Positions 23,882-31,742 of a stretch of 64,000 nt of DNA are shown in pieces. Source of the DNA: Craurococcus roseus (lineage in GTDB: Bacteria > Pseudomonadota > Alphaproteobacteria > Acetobacterales > Acetobacteraceae); assembly GCF_039523795.1 (NCBI RefSeq), contig NZ_BAAAFZ010000060.1, positions 62,001 through 126,000 on the forward strand, written 5' to 3'. How positions within the stretch are numbered: position 1 is the stretch's first letter; every line of letters begins with the position of its first letter. The translations under genes were made by a program, and so were the position numbers. Under the pieces are notes generated by a model. That model worked only from the letters and a program-made list of their open reading frames with translations. It did no database searches and had not been told where the DNA came from.

Positions 23882-24568
23882 TCAAACGATGCGGCAGCGC
23901 ACCCCGCCGACGCCTTCGACAGTGCCCTCCAGCAGGTCGCCGCGCTTCACCGCCGCCACGCCCTCAGGCGTGCCCGTCATGATGAGGTCGCCCGGCGCCA
24001 GCCGCACGAGGTGCGACAGGTTGGAGATCACCTCCGGCACGCTCCAGATCAGCTTGGACAGGTCGGAGGTCTGCCGCACCTCGCCGTTGACGCGCAGCTC
24101 GATCTTGCCGCGCGAGGGGTCCACGCCCTTGGCCGGCACCAGCTCGCCCATGGGCGCGGAGAAGTCGAAGCCCTTGCCCATGTCCCACGGGCGGCCGGTC
24201 TTCTTCGCCTCGTTCTGCAGGTCGCGCCGCGTCATGTCCAAGCCGGCGCAGTAGCCCCAGACGTGCTTCAACGCTTCCGCAACGGGGATGTCCGAACCGG
24301 CCGAGCCGATGGCGACCACCAATTCCATCTCGTGGTGCAGCGAAGACGTGGCCGGCGGGTAGGGCATGTCCGCGTCGAGCACCACCACCGCGTCGGCGGG
24401 CTTGGTGAAGTAGAAGGGCGGCTCTCGCGTCGGGTCGCTGCCCATCTCGATCGCGTGCTCGGCGTAGTTGCGCCCGACGCAGAAGACCCGCCGCACCGGG
24501 AACATCTGCGCGCTGCCGCGGATCGGCAGGGCGGCGGGGACCGGCGGCGCGATGACGTAATCGGACAT
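23882..24568 (-). CDS. Fumarylacetoacetate hydrolase family enzyme
   Basis: A 228-residue single-domain FAH family protein, the size of fumarylpyruvate/acylpyruvate hydrolases or oxaloacetate tautomerases. The metal-binding pattern is visible: CVGRNYAEHAIEMG (about 33-46), then HHEMELVVAIG with two glutamates and the GYCAGLDMTRRDLQNEAK segment. The C-terminal block APGDLIMTGTPEGVAAVKRGD is diagnostic of the fold. It probably hydrolyses a beta-diketo acid; the substrate is not determinable. It is the first gene of the xth-tsaB-rimI run. A second, longer FAH protein is encoded at 35364-36218. Confidence 0.87.
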   Translation of the reverse strand: MSDYVIAPPVPAALPIRGSAQMFPVRRVFCVGRNYAEHAIEMGSDPTREPPFYFTKPADAVVVLDADMPYPPATSSLHHEMELVVAIGSAGSDIPVAEALKHVWGYCAGLDMTRRDLQNEAKKTGRPWDMGKGFDFSAPMGELVPAKGVDPSRGKIELRVNGEVRQTSDLSKLIWSVPEVISNLSHLVRLAPGDLIMTGTPEGVAAVKRGDLLEGTVEGVGGVRCRIV

Positions 24569-25040
24569 GGTCGGGACGGACTCCTCGGGGCCGCGCCGGG
24601 GCCGGCGCGCGTGCCGCCGGCCTTAGCCCGTGGCCGCCCCGAGTGGAACCTCCCGCGGCGGCGCGGCCCGCCTCAAGGCCCCCTTGGCGTTTCGCCCAAC
24701 GCCCCGTCCACCGCGCGGTCGAAACGTCGGCGCGCTTCGGCGACGAGGGCTTCCAGGCTGCGGGGCGCGTTGCTGCGAATCACCTCGGCAAACGCGTACC
24801 TGTGATTGCGGCGAGAAGGGAAATCACCACCGACCACCCGGAGCGCCTGTCGTCGCGCAGCTCGGGTCTGAAACTGCGGTAAGTGCGGGCTTCCACGCCG
24901 CTCCAGCGGACCATGCCGTTTTCCGCTCCCGTGCCGTGGCGAGGAGCGGCAAAGCCGGCCCCCGAACCGTCATTGCTGCACGGCGGCCGAGGCGATCAAC
25001 GGGTTTGGCGGAACGACGGGGCGCGCCAGCATCGCCGCGC
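24569..25040. other. Gene-poor stretch with a possible broken minus-strand reading frame
   Basis: No intact gene is supported here. On the minus strand, a frame ending with TGA at 24673-24675 reads FAEVIRSNAPRSLEALVAEA and then an arginine-rich helix. A neighbouring frame starting at an ATG near 24914 reads MVRWSGVEARTYRSFRPEL and stops about 130 bases later. The two could be halves of one small frameshifted gene, but I recognise neither. No promoter or terminator stands out apart from the terminator just to the right. Confidence 0.3.
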
Positions 25041-25075
25041 AAAAAAAGCGCCCGGACAGGGGGGTGTCCGGGCGC
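25041..25075 (-). terminator. Rho-independent terminator (minus strand)
   Basis: The arms GCGCCCGGACA (25048-25058) and TGTCCGGGCGC (25065-25075) form a perfect 11-bp stem with a six-base loop. On the minus strand the stem is followed by seven T residues (complement of the A run 25041-25047). It would end transcription coming from the glutamine-amidotransferase-like gene or from the structured RNA. Confidence 0.88.
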
Positions 25076-25203
25076 CATTATTGTAGTTTCCGATCGGAAA
25101 GGTCGGGCGAGCCGGTAGGGGAAACCGGAACTCGTCCACCCACCACTGTTAGTGGCAGGCCCAAAGAAGATACCCTCTCTCCGATCAGAACGCAAAAGGC
25201 GTT
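25041..25203 (-). ncRNA. Candidate structured RNA ending in an intrinsic terminator
   Basis: The complementary strand can fold extensively. A closing stem pairs plus-strand 25176-25185 with 25092-25101 (10 pairs, one G-U). Inside it are a hairpin CCACT/AGTGG (25143-25155) and a two-step stem CGAG/CTCG plus CCGG/CCGG (25108-25134). A further pairing TTGGGC with GCCCGA could form a junction, and AACGC/GCGTT (25189-25203) forms a 5' hairpin. An 11-bp GC-rich hairpin with seven U residues ends the element. It lies 67 bases after the gene at 25271-26044 and could be its 3' UTR or an independent small RNA. It matches no family I can name, and no clear promoter is seen. Confidence 0.45.
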
Positions 25204-25221
25204 TGGGGCGCGCGGTCATGC

Positions 25222-25244
25222 AACAGGCCCGAAAGCGGCCTGTT
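25222..25244. repeat. Hairpin just downstream of the class I amidotransferase gene
   Basis: Inverted repeat AACAGGCC (25222-25229) and GGCCTGTT (25237-25244) with a seven-base spacer, 26 bases past the stop of the minus-strand gene at 25271. It has no T-tract, so it is not a typical terminator and may be a processing or stability element. Confidence 0.5.
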
Positions 25245-25270
25245 CACGAAAGGGTGATGCTGCCGGCGCG

Positions 25271-26044
25271 TTATTCCGCTGCTTGTGCCATGTGGAGCCT
25301 GGCGGCCCAGTCCTTCGCGGCGCGACCGAACGTCTCGAACAGGCCCCGGCTGACCGCGTCTTGTGACCAATCGTATTCCGGATGCCACTGGACGCCAAGG
25401 GCGAACCCCGGAACGTCCCGGACGCGCACCGCTTCGATCGTCCCGTCGGGCGCCCAGGCTTCCGCGACCAAGCGCGGCGCCAGCTTGGCGATCCCTTGAT
25501 TGTGAAGAGAGTTCACCGGGAGCGTTTCGCCGCCGGCCAGCTTGGCCAGGGCGCTGCCCGGGGTGAGCCGCACGGCGTGGGCCTTCGCCACCCGCAGGCT
25601 GGCCAGCTTCTGATCCGATGGCGTGGAGTGGTCGAAGCGGCCCGGCAGGTCCTGGATGCGTTGATCGAGCGTGCCGCCGAGCGCCACGTTCAGCTCTTGG
25701 AAGCCGCGGCAGATCGCCAGCAGCGGCACCCCGGCCGCGAGCGCGGCGCGAATCAGCGGCAGGGTGGTGGAGTCGCGCGCCGGGTCCTCCGGCGTGCCTT
25801 CCGCGTGGGCGGGGCCTTGGTAGTGGTCCGGGCAAACGTTGGAACGGCTGCCGGTCAGGATCAGCCCGTCCAGCCGCGGCAGGATGCCCGGCACCAGCGC
25901 CTCGCCGGCCGCGGGAAGGAGCACGGGGATGCCGTCCACCGGGCCGAGCACCGCGCGGACGTAGCTGTCGGAGGCCGCGTGGTTGGGCGTGTTGAACACG
26001 CCGAACGCCTTCACGCAGCAGGAAATGCCGATCAGGGGCTTCAT
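25271..26044 (-). CDS. Gamma-glutamyl-GABA hydrolase family (class I amidotransferase, PuuD-like)
   Basis: Class I glutamine-amidotransferase-fold hydrolase of 257 residues. The nucleophile elbow is AICRGFQELNVALGG (Cys near residue 110), the catalytic His-x-Glu is in QWHPEYDW, and the N-terminal MKPLIGISC and LTGSRSNVCPDHY are typical of PuuD/peptidase C26 proteins that hydrolyse gamma-glutamyl-GABA. An ATG eight codons upstream (26068) is possible, but 26044 matches the family start. No other putrescine-pathway genes are nearby, so the substrate is uncertain. It lies 87 bases downstream of lolA. Confidence 0.85.
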   Translation of the reverse strand: MKPLIGISCCVKAFGVFNTPNHAASDSYVRAVLGPVDGIPVLLPAAGEALVPGILPRLDGLILTGSRSNVCPDHYQGPAHAEGTPEDPARDSTTLPLIRAALAAGVPLLAICRGFQELNVALGGTLDQRIQDLPGRFDHSTPSDQKLASLRVAKAHAVRLTPGSALAKLAGGETLPVNSLHNQGIAKLAPRLVAEAWAPDGTIEAVRVRDVPGFALGVQWHPEYDWSQDAVSRGLFETFGRAAKDWAARLHMAQAAE

Positions 26045-26131
26045 CGTGCCGTCAAGATCGCGGACCATCGTGGCCGCTTCAAGGCCGGAGCACCGGCATC
26101 GTTACGCTTGTGGCGCATGGTTGCCCCGCGG

Positions 26132-26755
26132 TCACGGTATGCCCAGTTCCTCGCGGAAGCGCGGGTCGTTGAAGTCGAACAGCAGGTTGGGGAAACGGCC
26201 GCCGTACTCGGGTTGGTACAGGCTCACGCGCGTTTCCCGCGCTTGAGCGTCAACCACCACCCACTGCTTCAGTTCCGTCGGCTGGTCGCTGAAGACCAGC
26301 GTGAGCCGACCCTCGGCCGCCTGCCCGGTGCGGAACAGGGTGATGGCGGTGAGGCCGCCGCCGCGCTCCACGCGGCTGACCGTCACCTCGCCGGACAAGC
26401 GCAGGTTCTCGCGGAGCAGGATGCCGAGCGGCGTGGAGCCGAGCGGCAGTGTCGTCGCCTGCTTCATCGCCTTGTCGTAGAAGAAGAATTGCCCGTGCGC
26501 GGCGACCAGCAACAAGGGTTCGGGCGGGTCGTACTCGAAGCGCATGCGGCCCGGGCGTGAAATCCACGCCGTCCCCTCCGCCGCCGCGCCCCCCTGCGCG
26601 ATCTGCAGGAAGCGGGCCTTGAGGTTGCGCAGGTTGTTCAACCAAGCCTCCGCCCGCGCGATGTCGGCGCGGTCCGCGGCCGAGAGCGTCTGGGCGGCGG
26701 CGGGCGATGCGGCGAGGAGCAGGGCGGGGGTGGCGAGGACGGAACGGCGGCGCAT
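26132..26755 (-). CDS. lolA: Outer-membrane lipoprotein carrier LolA family protein
   Basis: Periplasmic chaperone that ferries lipoproteins from LolCDE to the outer membrane. It has 207 residues, with an N-terminal signal peptide (MRRRSVLATPALLLAASPAAA, cleaved near residue 21-22). The mature part has the LolA pattern: LNNLRNLKARFLQ, a GTAWISRPGRMRFEYDPPEP strand pair and VVDAQARETRVSLYQPEYG. Alphaproteobacterial lolA is often next to ftsK and xth. Here xth is about 2.3 kb away on one side and ftsK about 2.3 kb on the other, so the usual cluster is interrupted. Confidence 0.85.
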   Translation of the reverse strand: MRRRSVLATPALLLAASPAAAQTLSAADRADIARAEAWLNNLRNLKARFLQIAQGGAAAEGTAWISRPGRMRFEYDPPEPLLLVAAHGQFFFYDKAMKQATTLPLGSTPLGILLRENLRLSGEVTVSRVERGGGLTAITLFRTGQAAEGRLTLVFSDQPTELKQWVVVDAQARETRVSLYQPEYGGRFPNLLFDFNDPRFREELGIP

Positions 26756-26990
26756 GGCGGCACTATCTGGCCCGGCAAGGACTTGCGGGAAAGGTCCGGG
26801 AGGTGGCGACGGCGTTAACGATGGGCCACTGGCAGGCCCGCCGGGCCGCCCCGCGCCGGCGCGGACACCGTTCGTTTCCGTGCGTCACGTTTGCTGACTG
26901 GTCCGGTTCCGCCCGAGCGCCCAGGCTATCCCTGGACGGCGCGGCCCGGCGACCCGCCGCGCGATGATTCCGTCCCGGAGGGAAGTGGAG

Positions 26991-27674
26991 ATGCCGTTCC
27001 CGATCACCCCCCGCCTCGTCGGGCGCCGCACGGCCCTCGGCTCCGCTGCCGGCCTCGCGGCGGCCTCGCTCGCCCGGGGCGGCTTCCCCGGTCCCGCCGC
27101 GGCCCAGCCGTCGGCGCCGCCGCTGCCGGCCACGCCGCGGCAGACGCCGGGGCCTTTCTACCCCGCCGATTGGTCGGGCGACGCCGACGCGGACCTGGTC
27201 CGGGTCGCCGGCGAGGAAGCCCGGGCGCTGGGCACCGTGACGCACCTGAGCGGCCGTGTGCTGGACGTCCGAGGCCAGCCCGTGGAGGGCGCCGTGGTCG
27301 AGATCTGGCAGTGCGACGCCAACGGCTTCTACCGCCACCCGCGCGACCGCCCAGGCGCGCGCGACCCCGGTTTCCAGGGCCGCGGCCGCGCAGCCACCGG
27401 CCCGGACGGCGGCTTCGCCTTCCGCACCATCCGCCCCGTGCCCTACCCGGGCCGGACGCCGCACATCCACGTCTTGGTGGCGGCGCCCGGGGCGCGCCAG
27501 CCGCCCCTCGTCACCCAGTTCTACGTCGCAGGCGAACCGCTGAACGAGCGCGACGGGCTGTTCAACGCGCTGCGCGATCCGCGCGAACGCGAAGCGGTGC
27601 TGATGCGCCTGGAGCCCGCCGACCGCATCGAGCCCGGCGCGCTGCTGGCCAGGCGCGACATCGTCCTCGGGTGA
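26991..27674 (+). CDS. Secreted intradiol ring-cleavage dioxygenase-like protein
   Basis: A 227-residue protein of the protocatechuate 3,4-dioxygenase beta-like family (non-heme Fe(III)). The N-terminus has a twin-arginine signal (GRRTALGSAAGLAAASLA) ending near AAAQ, so it is exported folded. The family start ATPRQTPGPFYPADW is followed by VVEIWQCDANGFYRHP (Tyr ligand) and PYPGRTPHIHVLV (Tyr and two His ligands). The ATG at 26991 is chosen over 26964 because it follows a GGAAGTGGAG site and places the twin arginines correctly. Cytoplasmic aromatic-degradation partners are absent. Its role outside the cytoplasm is unknown; acting on phenolic debris is a guess. Confidence 0.83.
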   Translation: MPFPITPRLVGRRTALGSAAGLAAASLARGGFPGPAAAQPSAPPLPATPRQTPGPFYPADWSGDADADLVRVAGEEARALGTVTHLSGRVLDVRGQPVEGAVVEIWQCDANGFYRHPRDRPGARDPGFQGRGRAATGPDGGFAFRTIRPVPYPGRTPHIHVLVAAPGARQPPLVTQFYVAGEPLNERDGLFNALRDPREREAVLMRLEPADRIEPGALLARRDIVLG

Positions 27675-27693
27675 GGCGCCGCCGCCGGCGCTC

Positions 27694-28293
27694 TCAACGG
27701 CCGGGCGGCGCCGGCGCCGGCGCCGCCGGCGGCTGCACCACCCGGTAGCCTTCCGGCCGCCGGAACCGCGCCGGGTCCTGCGGCCCGTAGTCCACCCGCA
27801 CCGCTTCCACCCCGCCCGTCCGGCCGTCCTGCGTGCCGACGCCGCGCAGCATCACCCCGTCGGCGGTGATGCACGCCTCGCCGGTCTGCTTCTCGTCCTC
27901 GTAGCGCCAGACGGTGCAGGGGAGCCCGGCATAGGCCGCGGTGCCCGTCCGGGTGAAGCGGCCCGCAGGGCCCGCGCCGCCGGGCAGGCCCATCGAAGCG
28001 CCAACGCGCCCGGGCAGCGGGATGACGACCCGCTGCTCGTCGGCGACGATGAAGCTCGCGCCGAGGTCCTTGTGGTCCACCACCGTCGCGCGCCCGCCGC
28101 CCGGCACCTCGATCCGCTGCCGGCCCTCGCCGGCGAGCCACGCCATGCGCATCTCCGGCACGGACGGCGGGCCGCCGACCACGCGGTACACCACGGCCAC
28201 GTCGCGCTCGGGCAGGAGGAGCGGGCGGTCCTGCGCCACGGCTGGCCCGGCGGCAATCTCTGCCGCTACGGCGATCATCAAGAAGCGCCTCAC
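27694..28293 (-). CDS. Secreted protein, paralogue 1 of a tandem pair
   Basis: A 199-residue exported protein of unknown function. The start GTG at 28293 gives a clean signal peptide (RRFLMIAVAAEIAAGPAVA, then QDRP); an upstream ATG at 28359 would bury it. The mature part is beta-rich: VVYRVVGG, MRMAW, ATVVDHKDLGASFIV, GLPCTVWRYEDEKQTGEACI and a C-terminal RFRRPEGYRVV. It is strongly similar throughout to the upstream gene product (same CTVWRYED, GEACIT-DGV and YGPQDPARFRRPEGY blocks), so the two arose by duplication. DUF4412-like folds come to mind, without proof. It ends with a Pro/Ala tail. Confidence 0.7.
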   Translation of the reverse strand: MRRFLMIAVAAEIAAGPAVAQDRPLLLPERDVAVVYRVVGGPPSVPEMRMAWLAGEGRQRIEVPGGGRATVVDHKDLGASFIVADEQRVVIPLPGRVGASMGLPGGAGPAGRFTRTGTAAYAGLPCTVWRYEDEKQTGEACITADGVMLRGVGTQDGRTGGVEAVRVDYGPQDPARFRRPEGYRVVQPPAAPAPAPPGR

Positions 28294-28372
28294 CGGTTCA
28301 ACGCCCCTCTTCCGTTGCGGACCGCACACGGCAACGCCCCCGAACCGCAGGGCGTTCAACCAGCCGCCGCGC

Positions 28373-29014
28373 TCACCGCTTCGCGGGGCCGTCGCCCGCC
28401 GGTGCTTCGATGACTTCGTAGCCCTCCGGCCGCCGGAACCGGGCCGGGTCCTGCGGCCCGTATGCTACCCGCGTGGCTTCCATCCCGCCCGTCTTGCCTT
28501 CGTGCGTACCGATGGCGCGCAGCAGCACCCCGTCTTCGGTGATGCAGGCCTCCCCAGCCGCCCGATGTCCATCCTCGTAGCGCCAAACCGTGCAACTCAG
28601 GCCCGCGTAGGCGGCATTGCCAACGCGGGTGTAACGTCCCGTGGAGTTCGTGCCGCCAGGCATTCCAGCGATGACCTCGGTACCGGCCGGTAAAGGCATC
28701 ACCAAGCGCTGCGCGTCCAGAACCACGAAGCTCGTGCCAAGGTTCTCGTGGTCCACCACCGTCCAGCCGAAACCGTCCGGTAAATCCAAGCGCAGTCGGT
28801 TCTCTGCCGTCGACCAAGACACATGCATCTCGGCTTGGGCCGGCGGAGTGCCAATCCTGATGTAGGTGACGGCAAAATCGCGCGTCGGCCGCTCGGGCGG
28901 GCGGTCCTGCGCCAAGGCCAAGCCAAAGCTGGCGGCCGTGGCGAACAGTGCCGCCGACAATGTGCTACCGCCTGAGCGCCGGGGCGCGTTCCGCACGGAG
29001 TTCGCGCCGCTCAC
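28373..29014 (-). CDS. Secreted protein, paralogue 2, coupled to ftsK
   Basis: A 213-residue exported protein of unknown function and the paralogue of the gene at 27694-28293. The start is GTG at 29014, overlapping the ftsK stop (GTGA); it opens with a basic segment and a hydrophobic core (TLSAALFATAASFGLALA) followed by QDRP, as in its sister. Shared blocks are VVDHENLGTSFVVLDAQRLVMPLP, AYAGLSCTVWRYEDG, GEACITEDGVLLRAIGT and YGPQDPARFRRPEGYEV. The two invariant cysteines in the SCTVWRYEDG and GEACI blocks may form a disulfide. Coupling to ftsK places its expression with cell-division genes. Confidence 0.75.
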   Translation of the reverse strand: MSGANSVRNAPRRSGGSTLSAALFATAASFGLALAQDRPPERPTRDFAVTYIRIGTPPAQAEMHVSWSTAENRLRLDLPDGFGWTVVDHENLGTSFVVLDAQRLVMPLPAGTEVIAGMPGGTNSTGRYTRVGNAAYAGLSCTVWRYEDGHRAAGEACITEDGVLLRAIGTHEGKTGGMEATRVAYGPQDPARFRRPEGYEVIEAPAGDGPAKR

Positions 29015-31614
29015 TCGTCGTCCCCGCCCGTCCGCCGCGCCAGCACCTCGCGCTTGCCGACGTGGTTCGCCGGGCCGACCACGCCCTCCTTCTCCATCTG
29101 CTCGATGAGCTTGGCGGCGCGGTTGTAGCCGATGGCCAGGTGGCGCTGGATGAAGGAGGTGGACGCCTTGCCCTCGCGCGAGACCAGCGCCACCGCCTGG
29201 TCGAACAGCCCCTTCTCGCCGTCCGACGCCCCCGCGATGCCCGACAGCGACAGGCCCTCGCCGTCGCCGCCGATGTCCTCCTCCGCCTCCGTCACCTCCT
29301 CCACGTAGGCGGGCTCGCCTTGCTCGCGCAGGAACTCCACCACTTTCTCCACCTCGGTGTCGGACACGAACGGGCCGTGGACGCGCGACACGCGCCCGCC
29401 GCCGGCCATGTGCAGCATGTCGCCCTGTCCGAGGAGTTGCTCGGCGCCCATCTCGCCGAGGATGGTGCGGCTGTCGATCTTGCTCGTGACCTGGAAGGAG
29501 ATGCGCGTCGGGAAGTTGGCCTTGATCGTGCCGGTGATGACGTCCACCGAGGGCCGCTGCGTCGCCATGATGACGTGGATGCCGGCCGCCCGCGCCATCT
29601 GCGCCAGGCGCTGCACCGCCGCCTCGATCTCCTTGCCGGCCACGATCATCAGGTCCGCCATCTCGTCGATGACCACCACGATCATCGGCAAGGGCTCCAG
29701 GACCAACGGCTGCTCCTCGAAGGAGGGGCGGCCGGTTTCCGGGTCGAAGCCGGTCTGCACGCGGCGCGTCAGCACCTGGCCGGTCCGGCGCGCCTCCACC
29801 ACCCGCTCGTTGTAGCCCCCGATGTTCCGGACGCCGAGCTGCGACATGGCGCGGTAGCGCCGCTCCATCTCGCGCACCGTCCACTTCAGCGCGCCGATCG
29901 CCTTGGAGGGCTCCGTCACCACCGGCGCCAGCAGGTGCGGGATGCGGTCGTAGACCGACAGCTCCAGCATCTTCGGGTCGATCATGATGAAGCGGCACTC
30001 CTCCGGGCTGAAGCGCCAGAGGAGCGACAGGATCATGGTGTTGATGGCGACCGACTTGCCCGAGCCGGTGGTGCCCGCGATGAGCAGGTGGGGCATCCGC
30101 GCGAGGTCGGCGATCACCGGCGCGCCGCCGATGTCCTTGCCGAGCGCCATGGGCAGCCGCCCCGCGTTGCGCGTCCAGTCCTCGGAGCCGAACATCTCGC
30201 CGAGCAGCACCGTCTCGCGCTTGGCGTTGGGCAGCTCGATGCCGATCACGTTGCGGCCCGGCACGGTGGCGATGCGGACGGCCGTGACGTGCATGTTGCG
30301 CGCTATGTCGTCGGCCAGGCCGATCACGCGCGCCGACTTGGTGCCCGGCGCCGGCTCCAGCTCGTAGAGCGTCACCACCGGGCCGGGATTGATGGCGGCG
30401 ATCCGGCCGCGCACGCCGTAGTCCTCCAGCACCTGCTCGAGCAGGCGGGCGTTGGCGGCCAGGGCCTCTTCGCTCGGCCGGGACGTGGCGCGCCGGGCGG
30501 AGGGCTCGGCCAACAGGGAGAGCGGCGGCAACCGCCAAGGGCTGTCGGCGAGGTCGAGCTTCTGCTGCCGCACCGCTTCGCTGCGCTTGGGCATGGCGGG
30601 GGTGCCGATCCGGGGCGCCATCGCCGCCCCGGTGGACGCGGCTGCGTCCGGCCGTTCCGGCTCCGCCGGGGGAGGCTCGCGGGACGGCGTCGCAACCGGC
30701 GGCTCCACCGCCGGCTGCGGCGGNNNNNNNNTCCCCGCCTGTTGCGGCGGCGGCGCGTCGGCGGCATGCAGCTCCGCCGCGAGGTCGGCGCCCGGCTCGG
30801 CCCGGCGGGGGCGCGGCAACGCCCGGAACATGGAGGCGATCCCGCCGGCGGCCCGCGCCAGCAGGCCGGGCCGGGACCTTCGCTCACCCGCACGCCGCAC
30901 AACGGGGCGCAAGCGGCCCGCCACCGCGCCGCCGACCCGCGCCACGCCGCGGGCCGAGCGCGACGTCGCGCGGCCGAGTCCCGACCATTCCGCAGGCGAC
31001 AACCCGAGGGCCAGCACCGCCAACCCTGCGGCCAGCGCGACGACCGCCACGTTGGCGATCACCACGCCGAAGGACCCGAGCGCCGCCTGCGCCGCGCCCG
31101 CCACGCCCTTGGCGACGAGGACGCCCGCGACGCCCCCCGGCCCCGCCTGCACCGGCCCCGGCAAGGTGGGCACCAGGGGCAAGGCGGGCGCCAGCGCCAG
31201 CACCGCGGCCAGCAACGGCAAGGCCACCAGCAGCGCCGCCAACCGCGCCGGAAAGAGCCCCAATCCCCGGTGCGAGCCGAGCCGCCACGCCCAGGCGAGC
31301 AGCGCCAAACCGGGCAGCGCCGCCGCCCAGCCGAAGCCCTGGAGCAGCATGTCCGACAGGGCGGCGCCGAGCGGCCCGGCCAGGTTGGCGGCGTTCCGCG
31401 CCGTGGCGGTGGAGAAGGAAGGGTCGGCGGGGTCGTGGCTGGCCAGCGCCACCAGCAGCGCCAAGCCGCCGAGGCCGGCCAGCACGCCCATGAATTCGTG
31501 CCACCGCCGCAGCATCGCGGCCTTCACCGCCGGCGAGGCGAAGCGCCGCATCCCCAGGAAGGAGCGGTCCCCCGGGCGGTCCGAAGGGCGTTGGGCGGCG
31601 TAGGCTCGGGCCAT
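29011..31614 (-). CDS. ftsK: DNA translocase FtsK
   Basis: Septum-anchored DNA motor that clears chromosome termini during division. It has 867 residues. Basic N-terminus, four transmembrane helices (to about residue 190), and a proline/alanine-rich linker containing an 8-base N gap (30724-30731). The translocase domain follows, with Walker A GTTGSGKSVAIN (Lys near 520) and Walker B VVVIDEMADLM. The C-terminal gamma winged helix is FIQRHLAIGYNRAAKLIEQM, which reads KOPS sites. The frame is the same on both sides of the gap, so eight Ns is consistent with an intact gene. Its stop overlaps the start of a secreted protein gene. Confidence 0.94.
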   Translation of the reverse strand: MARAYAAQRPSDRPGDRSFLGMRRFASPAVKAAMLRRWHEFMGVLAGLGGLALLVALASHDPADPSFSTATARNAANLAGPLGAALSDMLLQGFGWAAALPGLALLAWAWRLGSHRGLGLFPARLAALLVALPLLAAVLALAPALPLVPTLPGPVQAGPGGVAGVLVAKGVAGAAQAALGSFGVVIANVAVVALAAGLAVLALGLSPAEWSGLGRATSRSARGVARVGGAVAGRLRPVVRRAGERRSRPGLLARAAGGIASMFRALPRPRRAEPGADLAAELHAADAPPPQQAGXXXPPQPAVEPPVATPSREPPPAEPERPDAAASTGAAMAPRIGTPAMPKRSEAVRQQKLDLADSPWRLPPLSLLAEPSARRATSRPSEEALAANARLLEQVLEDYGVRGRIAAINPGPVVTLYELEPAPGTKSARVIGLADDIARNMHVTAVRIATVPGRNVIGIELPNAKRETVLLGEMFGSEDWTRNAGRLPMALGKDIGGAPVIADLARMPHLLIAGTTGSGKSVAINTMILSLLWRFSPEECRFIMIDPKMLELSVYDRIPHLLAPVVTEPSKAIGALKWTVREMERRYRAMSQLGVRNIGGYNERVVEARRTGQVLTRRVQTGFDPETGRPSFEEQPLVLEPLPMIVVVIDEMADLMIVAGKEIEAAVQRLAQMARAAGIHVIMATQRPSVDVITGTIKANFPTRISFQVTSKIDSRTILGEMGAEQLLGQGDMLHMAGGGRVSRVHGPFVSDTEVEKVVEFLREQGEPAYVEEVTEAEEDIGGDGEGLSLSGIAGASDGEKGLFDQAVALVSREGKASTSFIQRHLAIGYNRAAKLIEQMEKEGVVGPANHVGKREVLARRTGGDDE
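30724..30731. other. Assembly gap (8 N) inside ftsK linker
   Basis: Eight undetermined bases within the proline-rich linker of ftsK. The surrounding DNA is very GC-rich and repetitive, which probably caused the gap. The reading frame is conserved across it as given. Confidence 0.99.
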
Positions 31615-31742
31615 CGGGTGTCCTGGCAGGGTGTCCGTTGAGAAACGCCGTCAACGATAGAGCAGAAAGCGTTGCGCTACCAGGAACTCTCGCTACGGTT
31701 TAGAGGCCGTTCCCAGCCTGCAACATGGGCGGGGCGGGCGCG

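Noticed and set aside
25041..25203. Considered as 6S RNA, SRP RNA or tmRNA
   Set aside because: No SRP GGAA-loop domain, no tmRNA tRNA-like end or tag frame, and no clear 6S central bubble; left unassigned.
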